Under the pieces are notes generated by a model. It was not told the DNA's origin. It did not search any database and saw only the letters and a program-made list of their open reading frames with translations. From Actinomycetospora corticicola (GTDB taxonomy: Bacteria; Actinomycetota; Actinomycetes; Mycobacteriales; Pseudonocardiaceae), in assembly GCF_013409505.1 (NCBI RefSeq), contig NZ_JACCBN010000001.1, positions 5,890,001 to 5,954,000 of the forward strand: DNA of 64,000 nucleotides, read 5' to 3'. Below, in pieces: positions 26,783 to 34,739 of the stretch. Positions within the stretch are counted from its first letter, which is position 1. Every line of letters starts with the position of its first letter. A program made the position numbers and the translations under genes.

Positions 26783-27384
26783 CGCAGGCCCACGCGCTGT
26801 GCCACGGAGCGGGGGGCCGGTGGGGTACGCCCGTAGACGTCGAGCCGGAAGTCCGCCTCGCGGTGCTCGGCGACGCGGCCGAGGCCGGGCCGGTCGGCCA
26901 GCTCGTCGTGCACGCGGTTCCCGTCCACGGGGTACTCCGGCGCCGGACGGATCCAGTGCACGGCGAGCAGCGTGCCGCCGGGCTCGAGCGCGTCGACGAC
27001 GCCGGTCCAGAACGCGTCCCGGTCGGCCGCGCCGAAGTAGTAGGCCAGCTCCGAGACGACGACGAGGTCGAAGCGACCGGCCGGGAAGGCGGGCGTCTGC
27101 TCGACGCGGACGTGGTCGAAGCCCGCGAGGCGGCTGCGGGCCCGTCCCACCGCGGTGGCACTGACGTCGGTGCAGACGAGCTCGGCGCAGCGCGGCGCGA
27201 GCTGGACCGACAACGCCCCGCCGGCACACCCGGGCTCGGCGGCCCGCCGGTACTGCGCGTCCGGAAGCGCGGCGAGCACCAGGGACCGCTTGCGGTCCTC
27301 GTAGAAGGAGGACTCGAGTCCCCACGGGTCCGCCTCGGCGGCCCACAGGTCGTCGAAGTGCTCGCGCGGCAGGCTGGTGTCCAT
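26779..27384 (-). CDS. NodS-like SAM-dependent methyltransferase
   Basis: 201 residues. FDDLWAAEADPWGLESSFYE at the start is characteristic of the NodS-like group, followed by AAEPGCAGGALSVQLAPRC (SAM-binding loop), ELVCTDVSATAVGRA and FDLVVVSELAYYF. NodS itself N-methylates a chitooligosaccharide in rhizobia; here the acceptor is unknown but the neighbouring deacetylase and glycosyltransferase make an amino sugar plausible. The stop overlaps the glycosyltransferase start (GTGA), so the pair is translationally coupled. Confidence 0.87.
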   Translation of the reverse strand: MDTSLPREHFDDLWAAEADPWGLESSFYEDRKRSLVLAALPDAQYRRAAEPGCAGGALSVQLAPRCAELVCTDVSATAVGRARSRLAGFDHVRVEQTPAFPAGRFDLVVVSELAYYFGAADRDAFWTGVVDALEPGGTLLAVHWIRPAPEYPVDGNRVHDELADRPGLGRVAEHREADFRLDVYGRTPPAPRSVAQRVGLR

Positions 27385-27389
27385 CGGCG

Positions 27390-28121
27390 TCACCTCCACA
27401 GCACCTCGTCCCGGCGCACCAGGCGCTCCAGCACCGGCCGCGGCAGGATCGCCGCGTCCGCCGGGTGGTCCGACAGCGGCTCGACCTGGGTGCGGAAGCA
27501 GGCCACCGCCTCCCGCTTGGCCTGCCGCGCGGCGGCGTCGGGCTCGACGACGACCGCCCCCGGCCGCAGCTGCCCGGCGTCGGCCCAGTGCCACCACCAC
27601 ACCGCGTAGCCCAGCACCGGCACCCCGGCCCCCGCCGCCACCTCGGCGACGGCGTCGTGGTCGGGGTGGCCGTCGCCGGGGACCGGGGCGAGCAGGGTGT
27701 CGCCGGGCGCGACCAGGTCGGCGAGCAGGTCCGCGAGCTCCGCGCGATGCGCGGCGACCCCGCCGTCGGCAAGACCGGCCCGGACGACGGGGGCGCCGGC
27801 GAGGCCGAGGCGGTCCAGCGCGGCCGTGCGCTCGGCGACGCGACGCTCGACGAGCTGGGCGGGGGACAGGGTCGGGCTGCCGGGGTGGCTCGCCTCGCCG
27901 TCGGTGACCGCGAGGACGGTGACCGGTGCACCGCTGCGGGCCCAGGCCGCGAGGGTCGCGCCGGCGCCGAGCGTCTCGTCGTCGGGATGGGGGGCGAGCA
28001 CGACGACCCGCCCCGCGGGGCGGACGTCGTCCGGCCTCGTCCGGGGGAGTGCGGCGAGGACGCCGGAGGCCCGCCAGTCCTCCTCGGCGGTCCCGGTGCC
28101 GGTGAGGTCCCGGTCGGTCAC
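27390..28121 (-). CDS. PIG-L family (LmbE-like) deacetylase
   Basis: 243 residues from GTG that overlaps the upstream stop. VVLAPHPDDETLGAGATLA holds the HPDDE zinc-binding and catalytic motif, and PVPGDGHPDHDAVAEV the second His motif. Members remove N-acetyl groups from GlcNAc-type substrates (mycothiol, GPI, antibiotics) or act on related amides. In this operon a sugar-linked substrate is likely. Length and motifs are complete. Confidence 0.9.
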   Translation of the reverse strand: MTDRDLTGTGTAEEDWRASGVLAALPRTRPDDVRPAGRVVVLAPHPDDETLGAGATLAAWARSGAPVTVLAVTDGEASHPGSPTLSPAQLVERRVAERTAALDRLGLAGAPVVRAGLADGGVAAHRAELADLLADLVAPGDTLLAPVPGDGHPDHDAVAEVAAGAGVPVLGYAVWWWHWADAGQLRPGAVVVEPDAAARQAKREAVACFRTQVEPLSDHPADAAILPRPVLERLVRRDEVLWR

Positions 28122-29053
28122 AGCGTCACCTCCGGGGCCGTGGCGGCGAGGCCGCCGAGCGTCGCGAGGTCCCGTTCGGCGTGGCTCTGGCGGACGTAGA
28201 CCTCCAGGTCGGCGACGTGCCGGGCGTGCCGGGCGTCGTGGGCGAGCGGCGCGGGACCGGTCGCGCGGCCGGTGCTGCGCAGGGCGGTCTCGACGGCGGT
28301 CTCCACCGTCGCGCGGACCACGAGGGCCCGCCGACGGGCCCCGTCGAGCGGGTCGGTGCCCGCGTCGGCGGCCGCCGCGGCCTCCCGCAGCAGCGCCGCC
28401 GCTGCGCCGAGTGCGGCGTCGACCCGGCCGAGGTGCGCCGCGTCGTGCGCGTCGCCGCGCCCGGAGCGGATCCGGCGGCGCAGGGGTCCCGAGACCCCGA
28501 CCGCGCCGCCGAACCAGACCGCCGCCACCCCGGCGGCCGCGTGCCAGAACCCGGGGCGGTCGAGGTAGTCCCCGGGGCCGCCGACGGGGTGGGCCACGGT
28601 GCCGTGGAACCGGACGGTGGTGGTCCCGGCCCCGGCCATGCCGAGACCGCGCCACGGGTCCTCGCCCGGGACCACGGTGGGGTCGTCGAGCCGGACCGCG
28701 AAGAGCCGGTCGCCCGCCACCACGAGGGCGTCGGTGCACCGGTCACTGCCCGAGCTCCACGGGGTCGCGCCGTGCAACGTCCAGCCCTGCGGGCCGTGCT
28801 CGGCCTCGAGCACCGCGTGCGGTGCCCGCGCGGCCCACACCCCCCACAACGAGCCCGGGGCCGGCGGATCGCCACCGAGCTGGCGCAGGATGCCGGTGGC
28901 GTCGAGGTGGGCCTCCGCGAGGCGGGCGGCGACGAGGTCCCGGGACGCGGTCGCGGCGAGCACCCGCCAGGAGCCGAGCGTGTCCGCCGTCGTGCCGAGA
29001 GCGTCGAGGGCGGCCGGCAGGGGGTCCACCGGGCCCGTGTCGAGATCGAACAC
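28118..29053 (-). CDS. Acyl-CoA dehydrogenase-like protein
   Basis: 311 residues from GTG, shorter than the usual 380. The N-terminal helical domain is reduced, the central beta domain is present (GWTLHGATPWSSGSDRCTDALVVA; TTVRFHGTVAHPVG), and the C-terminal helices follow. The catalytic Glu region of canonical enzymes is not recognisable, so it may be a flavin-binding member with another activity. First gene of the four-gene operon. The start has no obvious ribosome site. Confidence 0.72.
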   Translation of the reverse strand: MFDLDTGPVDPLPAALDALGTTADTLGSWRVLAATASRDLVAARLAEAHLDATGILRQLGGDPPAPGSLWGVWAARAPHAVLEAEHGPQGWTLHGATPWSSGSDRCTDALVVAGDRLFAVRLDDPTVVPGEDPWRGLGMAGAGTTTVRFHGTVAHPVGGPGDYLDRPGFWHAAAGVAAVWFGGAVGVSGPLRRRIRSGRGDAHDAAHLGRVDAALGAAAALLREAAAAADAGTDPLDGARRRALVVRATVETAVETALRSTGRATGPAPLAHDARHARHVADLEVYVRQSHAERDLATLGGLAATAPEVTL

Positions 29054-29093
29054 GGGCGCCGGGTGGGCGTTCGACCCCCGTGTGCAAACGCCG

Positions 29094-29165
29094 AGGTGCG
29101 CCGAGCGCCTGTGAGCAGAAATCCGTGTCAGAGCACGGAGAAGTGCTCACGGGGCGAAGCCACCT
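29094..29165. repeat. Dispersed palindromic repeat, family A, copy 3
   Basis: Outer AGGTGCGC and GCCACCT; inner TGTGAGCAGAAATCCGTG and CACGGAGAAGTGCTCAC. It separates the zinc alcohol dehydrogenase, whose TAG stop overlaps its edge, from the four-gene operon downstream on the same strand. Confidence 0.78.
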
Positions 29166-30339
29166 ACGGCTTGAGCACGACCTTGATCGCGTTGTCGGCC
29201 TTGCGCTGGAAGATGTCGTAGCCGTGCGCGGCCTCGTCCAGCGGCAGGGCGTGGGTCTCGAGGTCGTGCACGCCGAGCGGGTCGTCGTCGGTCAGCAGCG
29301 GCAGGATCTCGGGGACCCACTGCTTCACGTGCGCCTGGCCCATCGCGAGCCGGATGCCCTTGTCGAACATGGTGAGCATCGGCAGCGGGTCGGCCATGCC
29401 GCCGTAGACCCCGGAGATCGAGACGGTGCCCGAGCGCCGGACCGCGTCCACGGCGCCGAGCAGCGCCGCGGTCCGGTCGACACCGGCGACCTTCATCAGC
29501 GGGGCGGAGATCGCATCGGGCAGCTTCGCCGCCACCTTCTGCACCGCCTGGGGCAGCGGCGAGCCGTGCGCCTCCATCCCGACGGCGTCGATCGCGGAGT
29601 CGGTCCCGCGCCCGTCGGTCCGGTCCCGGATCTCCTGCGTCACATCGGTGTCGGCGCCGTTGATCGTCTCGATCCCGTGCCGCTGGGCCATCGCGAGCCG
29701 CTCGGGCACGGAGTCGACCGCGATCACGCGGAACCCGAGGTGCCTGGCGATGCGCGAGGACATCTGCCCGATGGGGCCGAGACCGAACACCGCGACGCTC
29801 CCGCCGTCGGGGATGTCGGCGTACTGCACGGCCTGCCACGAGGTGGGCAGCACGTCGGAGAGGTAGAGGAAGCGCTCGTCCGGCGGGCCGTCCGGGACCT
29901 TGATGGGACCGAACTGGGCCTGCGGCACCCGCAGGTACTCCGCCTGACCGCCGGGCACCTGGCCGTAGAGCTTGGTGAAGCCGAACAGCGAGGCACCGCA
30001 GCCCTGGTCGCGGTTCTGCGTGGTCTCGCACTGGGCGAAGAGCCCGCGCGAGCACATCCAGCAGTGCCCGCAGGAGATGTTGAAGGGGATGACCACGCGG
30101 TCGCCGACGGCGAGGTCGCCCGCCTCGGAGCCGACCTCCTCGACGATGCCCATGGGCTCGTGGCCGAGGATGTCGCCCTGGTCGAGGAACGGGCCGAGGA
30201 CCTCGTAGAGATGGAGGTCGGAGCCGCAGATCGCGGTGCTCGTGACCCGGATGATCGCGTCGTTGGGCTGCTGGATCCGCGGGTCCGGGACCTGCTCGAC
30301 CCGCACCTCGTCGGGCTTCTGCCAGGTGACTGCCTTCAT
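29164..30339 (-). CDS. Zinc-dependent alcohol / formaldehyde dehydrogenase family protein
   Basis: 391 residues, start at the ATG (30339) preceded by GGGGAG. TAICGSDLHLYE and GHEPMGIVEEVG carry the catalytic zinc ligands, CGHCWMCSRGLFAQC the four structural-zinc cysteines, and VAVFGLGPIGQM the NAD-binding glycine motif. The middle region with an extended insertion is like glutathione-independent formaldehyde dehydrogenases. It could detoxify an aldehyde and feed formate to the selenoenzyme, a link I only infer. A palindromic repeat begins at its stop codon. Confidence 0.87.
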   Translation of the reverse strand: MKAVTWQKPDEVRVEQVPDPRIQQPNDAIIRVTSTAICGSDLHLYEVLGPFLDQGDILGHEPMGIVEEVGSEAGDLAVGDRVVIPFNISCGHCWMCSRGLFAQCETTQNRDQGCGASLFGFTKLYGQVPGGQAEYLRVPQAQFGPIKVPDGPPDERFLYLSDVLPTSWQAVQYADIPDGGSVAVFGLGPIGQMSSRIARHLGFRVIAVDSVPERLAMAQRHGIETINGADTDVTQEIRDRTDGRGTDSAIDAVGMEAHGSPLPQAVQKVAAKLPDAISAPLMKVAGVDRTAALLGAVDAVRRSGTVSISGVYGGMADPLPMLTMFDKGIRLAMGQAHVKQWVPEILPLLTDDDPLGVHDLETHALPLDEAAHGYDIFQRKADNAIKVVLKP

Positions 30340-30381
30340 GGCCGACGGCTCCCCGATCATGCGCGAGCGGGAAACGACCGG

Positions 30382-31203
30382 CTACAACGGGATCGTGTCG
30401 CCACGGCCGACGTAGTCCACCCGGTCCGCCCAGCCCCGCCGTTCCACCTCGGCGACGAAGTCCGACAACGGGGAGCGGAAGACGGTGTAGTCGTCGTAGT
30501 GCACCGGGGTGGCGCGCCGCGGCGCCAGGATCTCGAGCGCGTCCGCGCCCTGCCGACCGTCCATCGTCACCATCACGCCACCGGGCAACGTGGTGCCGCC
30601 CAGGTGCAGGACGGCACGGTCGACCTCGCCCACGCGCTCCGCGAGGTACTCGCGGATCCGATGGAGACCGTCGAACAGGAGGGTGTCGCCGGAGAGGTAG
30701 ATCCGCTGCACCGTGCACCCGCCCGCCGCGCGGAACTCCAGCAGGCTGCCCATCACGGGCGGCAGCAGCCGCTGCACCGGGTCGGGCGCGTGCCGGCCCG
30801 GCAGCGCCGTGACGGTGCACGTCGCACCGTCGGGGCCGGCGAGCACGTGGGACTCCCACGTCGTGAGTCCGATCGCCCGCGGGAAGCCGTGCCGGGTCTG
30901 CAGCCGCCGCGACGCGTGGCTCGTCGTGACGATCGGCGTGCTGCGCGGCAGCCGGCGGCGCGTCTCGCGGTCCCAGTGGTCGCCGTGCAGGTGCGAGAGC
31001 ACGACGGCGTCCACCGGCGCGAGCTCCTCGGGGGTCCACGCCGGGTCGGTCAGCCGCTTCGAGGTCAGGCCGTGCCCGAGCCAGGCCCGTTGCCCACGGT
31101 GCAGGAAGTTCGGGTCGGTGAGCACGCGCATCCCCGCGCACTCGAGCAGCACGGTCGCGGTCCCGACGAAGGAGAGCGTCCCCCCGGTTCCGGAATCCAT
31201 CAC
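30382..31203 (-). CDS. MBL-fold metallo-hydrolase (UlaG/RomA-like)
   Basis: 273 residues. VVLSHLHGDHWD is the HxHxDH zinc motif, TALPGRHAPD and YLSGDTLLFDGL supply later metal ligands, and VTMDGRQGADALEI and PVHYDDYTVFRSPLSDF are typical of the UlaG/NAPE-PLD-like branch. Probably hydrolyses a phosphodiester or lactone; substrate unknown. Its leader has a family H hairpin, and its start is GTG or the adjacent ATG. Divergent from otsA, with overlapping promoter candidates. Confidence 0.85.
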   Translation of the reverse strand: MMDSGTGGTLSFVGTATVLLECAGMRVLTDPNFLHRGQRAWLGHGLTSKRLTDPAWTPEELAPVDAVVLSHLHGDHWDRETRRRLPRSTPIVTTSHASRRLQTRHGFPRAIGLTTWESHVLAGPDGATCTVTALPGRHAPDPVQRLLPPVMGSLLEFRAAGGCTVQRIYLSGDTLLFDGLHRIREYLAERVGEVDRAVLHLGGTTLPGGVMVTMDGRQGADALEILAPRRATPVHYDDYTVFRSPLSDFVAEVERRGWADRVDYVGRGDTIPL

Positions 31204-31240
31204 GAATCACCCCTGTCGTCGAGCCTGTCGTCACCGAAGG

Positions 31241-31258
31241 CGGCTGGGGTGTCAACCG
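31241..31258 (-). promoter_or_regulatory. 5' leader hairpin, family H, copy 5 (metallo-hydrolase)
   Basis: Minus strand: CGGTTG-ACACCC-CAGCCG. The loop differs from other copies, and so does the ribosome site: CACCCC of the hairpin is complementary to GGGGTG just before the start codon. GGTTG begins 54 bases upstream. Confidence 0.6.
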
Positions 31259-31269
31259 GGGAGTGCGGA

Positions 31270-31295
31270 TAGCCCGCCCGCGGGCGTGCCGACAC
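31270..31295 (-). promoter_or_regulatory. Weak SigB/SigF-type promoter of the metallo-hydrolase
   Basis: Minus strand: GTGT, 16 bases, GGGCTA. It would place the transcript start a few bases before the hairpin. Confidence 0.3.
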
Positions 31296-31310
31296 GTGCT
31301 CTCCGGGTAG
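31286..31310 (+). promoter_or_regulatory. Candidate SigB/SigF-type promoter of otsA
   Basis: GTGC, 15 bases, GGGTAG, ending nine bases before the otsA ATG, so the mRNA would be nearly leaderless. Stress control of trehalose synthesis is common in actinobacteria. Confidence 0.4.
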
Positions 31311-31319
31311 CCGCCGCGC

Positions 31320-32756
31320 ATGCCCGAACCGGTCGACTTCGTCGTCGTCGCCAACCGCCTGCCCGTCGACCTCGTCACCGATCCCGACGGCGGGCAGCGC
31401 TGGCAGGCCTCCCCGGGCGGGCTCGTGAGCGCGGTGGCCCCCGCCCTCGCCGGACGTCGCGCCGCCTGGGTCGGGTGGCCGGGCGTGCCCGACGCCGAGC
31501 CGGAGCCGTTCACCGACGACACCGTCGGCGACGACGTGACCCTCACCGCCGTCGCGCTGACCGCCGACGAGATCGCGGCGCACTACGAGGGCGCCGCGAA
31601 CGCCACGCTGTGGCCGCTGTACCACGACCTCGTCGCCACCCCGGTCTACGACCGCGACTGGTGGGAGACCCACCGCGCGGTGAACCGCCGCTTCGCCGAC
31701 GCGGCCGCGACGGTCGCGGCCGAGGGCGCCACGGTGTGGGTGCAGGACTACCAGCTCCAGCTGGTGCCCCGGATGCTGCGCGAGCAGCGCCCCGACCTGC
31801 GCATCGGGTTCTTCCTGCACATCCCGTTCCCGCCGGTCGAGCTGTTCCGGCAGCTGCCGTGGCGCCGCGAGGTGGTCGACGGCCTGCTCGGCGCCGACCT
31901 CGTCGGGTTCCACACCCCGGGCGGCGCGGCGAACTTCCGGTGGCTGGCCGAGCGGCTCTGCGGGGCGGAGGTCGACGACGCCCCGATCGCGCTGCGCAGC
32001 GCGACCGGCGAGGTGCACCTCGACGGCCGCACCACCCACGTCGGGGCGTTCCCCATCTCCATCGACAGCGCCGCCTTCGCCCGCCGTGGGGCCGATCCCG
32101 CCACCGCGGAGCGGGCGCACGCGCTGCGCCGCGAACTCGGGGACCCGACGACGCTGCTCCTCGGGGTGGACCGCCTCGACTACACCAAGGGCATCGAGGT
32201 CCGGCTCGACGCGCTCGGCGAGCTGTTCGACGCCGGGCGGCTCGATCCGGCCGACACGGTGTTCGTGCAGGTCGCGACGCCGAGCCGGGAGCGGGTCGAC
32301 GCCTACCGGCGCACGCGGGACCGCGTGGAGCGGACGGTCGGACGCATCAACGGCGATCACGCCGGGATCGGTCGGCCGGCGATCCACTACGTGCACCGCT
32401 CGCTGCCGCCCGACGAGCTCGCGGCGCTCTACCTCGCCGCCGACGTGGCGCTCGTGACCCCGCTGCGCGACGGCATGAACCTCGTCGCCAAGGAGTACGT
32501 CGCCACGCGCACCGACGACTCGGGCGACCTCGTCCTCTCCGAGTTCACCGGCGCCGCGGAGGAACTCACCGCCGCCCGCCTGGTCAACCCGCACGACCTC
32601 GACGGGGTCGCCGCGGCGATCGCGGACGCCGTCGCCGGGCTCGGGTCGGAGGGTTCCCGACGACGGATGGCGGAGCTCTCCGCGCAGGTCGCCGAGCACG
32701 ACGTGGCGGCCTGGGCGGAGGCGTTCCTCGCCGCCCTCGGTGCGCCGCCCGCCTGA
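31320..32756 (+). CDS. otsA: Alpha,alpha-trehalose-phosphate synthase (OtsA)
   Basis: 478 residues, the normal length. [12 protein letters not shown] is the N-terminal glucose-6-phosphate site (the usual loop follows), [15 protein letters not shown] and [19 protein letters not shown] are signature GT20 segments, [10 protein letters not shown] contacts UDP-glucose, and [15 protein letters not shown] ends the donor site. It makes trehalose-6-phosphate from UDP-glucose and glucose-6-phosphate; no otsB phosphatase is in the window. Ends 17 bases from a convergent small gene. Confidence 0.95.
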   Translation: MPEPVDFVVVANRLPVDLVTDPDGGQRWQASPGGLVSAVAPALAGRRAAWVGWPGVPDAEPEPFTDDTVGDDVTLTAVALTADEIAAHYEGAANATLWPLYHDLVATPVYDRDWWETHRAVNRRFADAAATVAAEGATVWVQDYQLQLVPRMLREQRPDLRIGFFLHIPFPPVELFRQLPWRREVVDGLLGADLVGFHTPGGAANFRWLAERLCGAEVDDAPIALRSATGEVHLDGRTTHVGAFPISIDSAAFARRGADPATAERAHALRRELGDPTTLLLGVDRLDYTKGIEVRLDALGELFDAGRLDPADTVFVQVATPSRERVDAYRRTRDRVERTVGRINGDHAGIGRPAIHYVHRSLPPDELAALYLAADVALVTPLRDGMNLVAKEYVATRTDDSGDLVLSEFTGAAEELTAARLVNPHDLDGVAAAIADAVAGLGSEGSRRRMAELSAQVAEHDVAAWAEAFLAALGAPPA

Positions 32757-32773
32757 CGGCGCACCGGGCGAGG

Positions 32774-33076
32774 TCAGCGCGGGAACAGGCTCCGCACCTG
32801 GTCGATCGCGAGGAACGCCTCCTCGGCCGAACCGGCCGCCACGTGGGCACTCGCGACGCCGATGACCGCGGCCGCCCGCCCGTCGGTGCCGTCCTCGCCG
32901 GACGCCGCGGCGGCCCGGGCGTGGGACAGCGCGGCCAGCAGCGTGCGGTCCTCGGTCACGCTGGCCGGGTCGCCGGTGATGAGCACGTGGGCGGCGGTCT
33001 CGGTCGCCTGGATGATGGCGCGCTGCGCCGGCGCGGAGCCGGCGGCGCGGGATACGGGGTCACGGTCGATCGTCAC
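32774..33076 (-). CDS. Small Ala-rich hypothetical protein
   Basis: 100 residues, helical, no membrane segment: RAIIQATETAAHVLITGD, then LLAALSHARAAAASG, then VIGVASAHVAAGSAEEAF. Unrecognised. It is notable for its control region: a family H hairpin and one of the best SigB-like promoters in the window. The GTG start follows GGGAGTGACCC. Confidence 0.6.
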   Translation of the reverse strand: MTIDRDPVSRAAGSAPAQRAIIQATETAAHVLITGDPASVTEDRTLLAALSHARAAAASGEDGTDGRAAAVIGVASAHVAAGSAEEAFLAIDQVRSLFPR

Positions 33077-33108
33077 GGGTCACTCCCGTCGTCGGGAACT
33101 GCATCCGA

Positions 33109-33128
33109 CGGCTGGAAGCGGTCAACCG
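33109..33128 (-). promoter_or_regulatory. 5' leader hairpin, family H, copy 6
   Basis: Minus strand: CGGTTG-ACCGCTTC-CAGCCG, 6-bp stem and 8-base loop. CGCUUC of the loop can pair with GGAGUG of the ribosome site if two G-U pairs are allowed. GGTTG begins 51 bases before the GTG. Confidence 0.55.
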
Positions 33129-33139
33129 GCGACGGCGGG

Positions 33140-33164
33140 TTACCCGACGTGCGCCGCTTCACAC
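33140..33164 (-). promoter_or_regulatory. Candidate SigB/SigF-type promoter
   Basis: Minus strand: GTGT, 15 bases, GGGTAA, then 11 bases to the family H hairpin. A good match to the general-stress pattern. Confidence 0.45.
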
Positions 33165-33272
33165 GGCCTGCATCACGTGTAGGACGCGAGGCCGGTGGGC
33201 AGCCCGGGGGCCGCCCGTCGAGACCGGACGCGGGCTCGCCCGTCGGCCGCCCGTCGTCCTCCGGAGCCTCGC

Positions 33273-34415
33273 GTGACCTCGTCCGACACCTCCACCGCCC
33301 GCGTCACTCCGACCGAGCAGGGCGAACTCGTGGTGGGCCTGCTCGCCGATCCCGGCCTCGCCACCGACCTCGTGGCCCGCGTCGCCACCGATCTGCCCGG
33401 CGCCCTCGCCTCCGCCGCCCCCGACCACCGCTGGCACGTGGAGACCGCGCAGGGACCGGTCGGGCTCGACTCCGAGGGCCTGCTGCCGATGCTGCGCCGC
33501 GGCGCACGGTTGCGTCAGGACCACGACTGGGACGTGGTCGTCCTCGTCACCGATCTACCGCGCCGCGCCGGCACGCAGCCGCTGGTGTCGGACTACGGCT
33601 CCGACGAGGGCGTCGGGCTCATCTCGCTGCCCGCGCTCGGCACCGTGAGCCTGCGGCGGCGGTTGCGCCGTGCGGTGGTCGACCTCGTCGCCGACGGCCT
33701 CGTCGGTCGACGTGCGGCCGCGCCCGTGACCGGGCCGCACTGGCCGCGGTTCTCCCCGCCCGTCGCCCGGATCGCCTCCGAGGAGCCGGGGATCGACTCG
33801 CACCTGGCGTTGCAGGGCACCCGCGGGACGGTGCGGCTGCTCGGCGGGCTGGTGCGGGCGAACCGGCCGTGGCGGCTCGTGCCCTCCCTCTCGCCCGCGC
33901 TGGCCGCCGCGGCCGCCGGGGCCGCCTTCGGCGTCTTCTACTCGAACATCTGGCAGCTCGCGGCCGTGTTGTCGGTCCAGCGCCTCGCCGTCGTCGCGGT
34001 CCTCGCGGTGACCGCGATGGCGACGTGGCTCGTCGTCGACAACGGGCTCTGGGAACGCGCCGCCGCCCGCCACCACCGTCGCGAGGCGACCCTGTTCAAC
34101 GCGGCCACCGCCGCCACGATCGGCCTCGGCGTGGCGTGCATGGCCACCGTGCTGATCGTCATGACCACCCTCGCCGCCCTGCTGGTCATCCCGCCGTCGC
34201 TGCTGCCCGGCCCCGACGGCTGGCCCGACGTGCTGACGGTCTACCTGCGCCTCGGCGTGCTCTCCGGGTCGATGGGCATCGTCGCCGGCGCGCTCGGATC
34301 CGGTCTGACCAGCCCCGAGGCCGTGCGTCAGGCCGCGTACAGCACGCGGGAGCAGCAACGCCGGGCCCTCATCGACGACGAGGAGCCGAACGCCCACGCC
34401 GACGACGCGGCTTGA
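33273..34415 (+). CDS. Membrane protein with large soluble N-terminal domain
   Basis: 380 residues from GTG (GGAG upstream). Residues 1-185 are soluble and alpha/beta (VVGLLADPGLATDLVARVATDL; WDVVVLVTDLPRR; GVGLISLPALGTVSLRRRL); residues 200-350 contain four hydrophobic segments in two pairs (ALAAAAAGAAFGVFYSNIW; VAVLAVTAMATWLVV; then TIGLGVACMATVLIVM and LRLGVLSGSMGIVAGALG). No family name is certain. The arrangement suggests a receptor or transport regulator, but there is no direct evidence. Confidence 0.7.
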   Translation: MTSSDTSTARVTPTEQGELVVGLLADPGLATDLVARVATDLPGALASAAPDHRWHVETAQGPVGLDSEGLLPMLRRGARLRQDHDWDVVVLVTDLPRRAGTQPLVSDYGSDEGVGLISLPALGTVSLRRRLRRAVVDLVADGLVGRRAAAPVTGPHWPRFSPPVARIASEEPGIDSHLALQGTRGTVRLLGGLVRANRPWRLVPSLSPALAAAAAGAAFGVFYSNIWQLAAVLSVQRLAVVAVLAVTAMATWLVVDNGLWERAAARHHRREATLFNAATAATIGLGVACMATVLIVMTTLAALLVIPPSLLPGPDGWPDVLTVYLRLGVLSGSMGIVAGALGSGLTSPEAVRQAAYSTREQQRRALIDDEEPNAHADDAA

Positions 34416-34437
34416 CGGCACCGGACACTGGATCGGT

Positions 34438-34728
34438 ATGAGCGACACGCAGACCACCGCGGTCACGGCCCTGCGCGAGGCGGGCGAGGCGCTGCGCATC
34501 GGCGGGCGCACCGGCGGGATCGCCGGCCGCCTGCCCGAGGACGGGCTCCCGCTGCTCGCGGGGGAGGTCGGTCAGGTGCTCGACGCCCTGGTCGACCTGC
34601 TCCGCCAGGCCGGCCTCGACCCGGTCCCCACCGACCCGCGTGAGCACGGGATGCACGCCGTCACCCAGCACCTCGTCGCGGGCGCCGACGCCGCCCGCGC
34701 CGTCGCGCGGCCGGACGGGAGGACCTGA
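34438..34728 (+). CDS. Small hypothetical protein
   Basis: 96 residues, helical: TAVTALREAGEALRIG and AGEVGQVLDALVDLLRQAGLD, with a loop GGRTGGIAGRLPEDGLP. No membrane segment. It lies 22 bases after the membrane protein gene and is probably co-transcribed with it. It ends 11 bases from ilvD, which is convergent. Confidence 0.6.
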   Translation: MSDTQTTAVTALREAGEALRIGGRTGGIAGRLPEDGLPLLAGEVGQVLDALVDLLRQAGLDPVPTDPREHGMHAVTQHLVAGADAARAVARPDGRT

Positions 34729-34739
34729 GTCGGGGCCGG

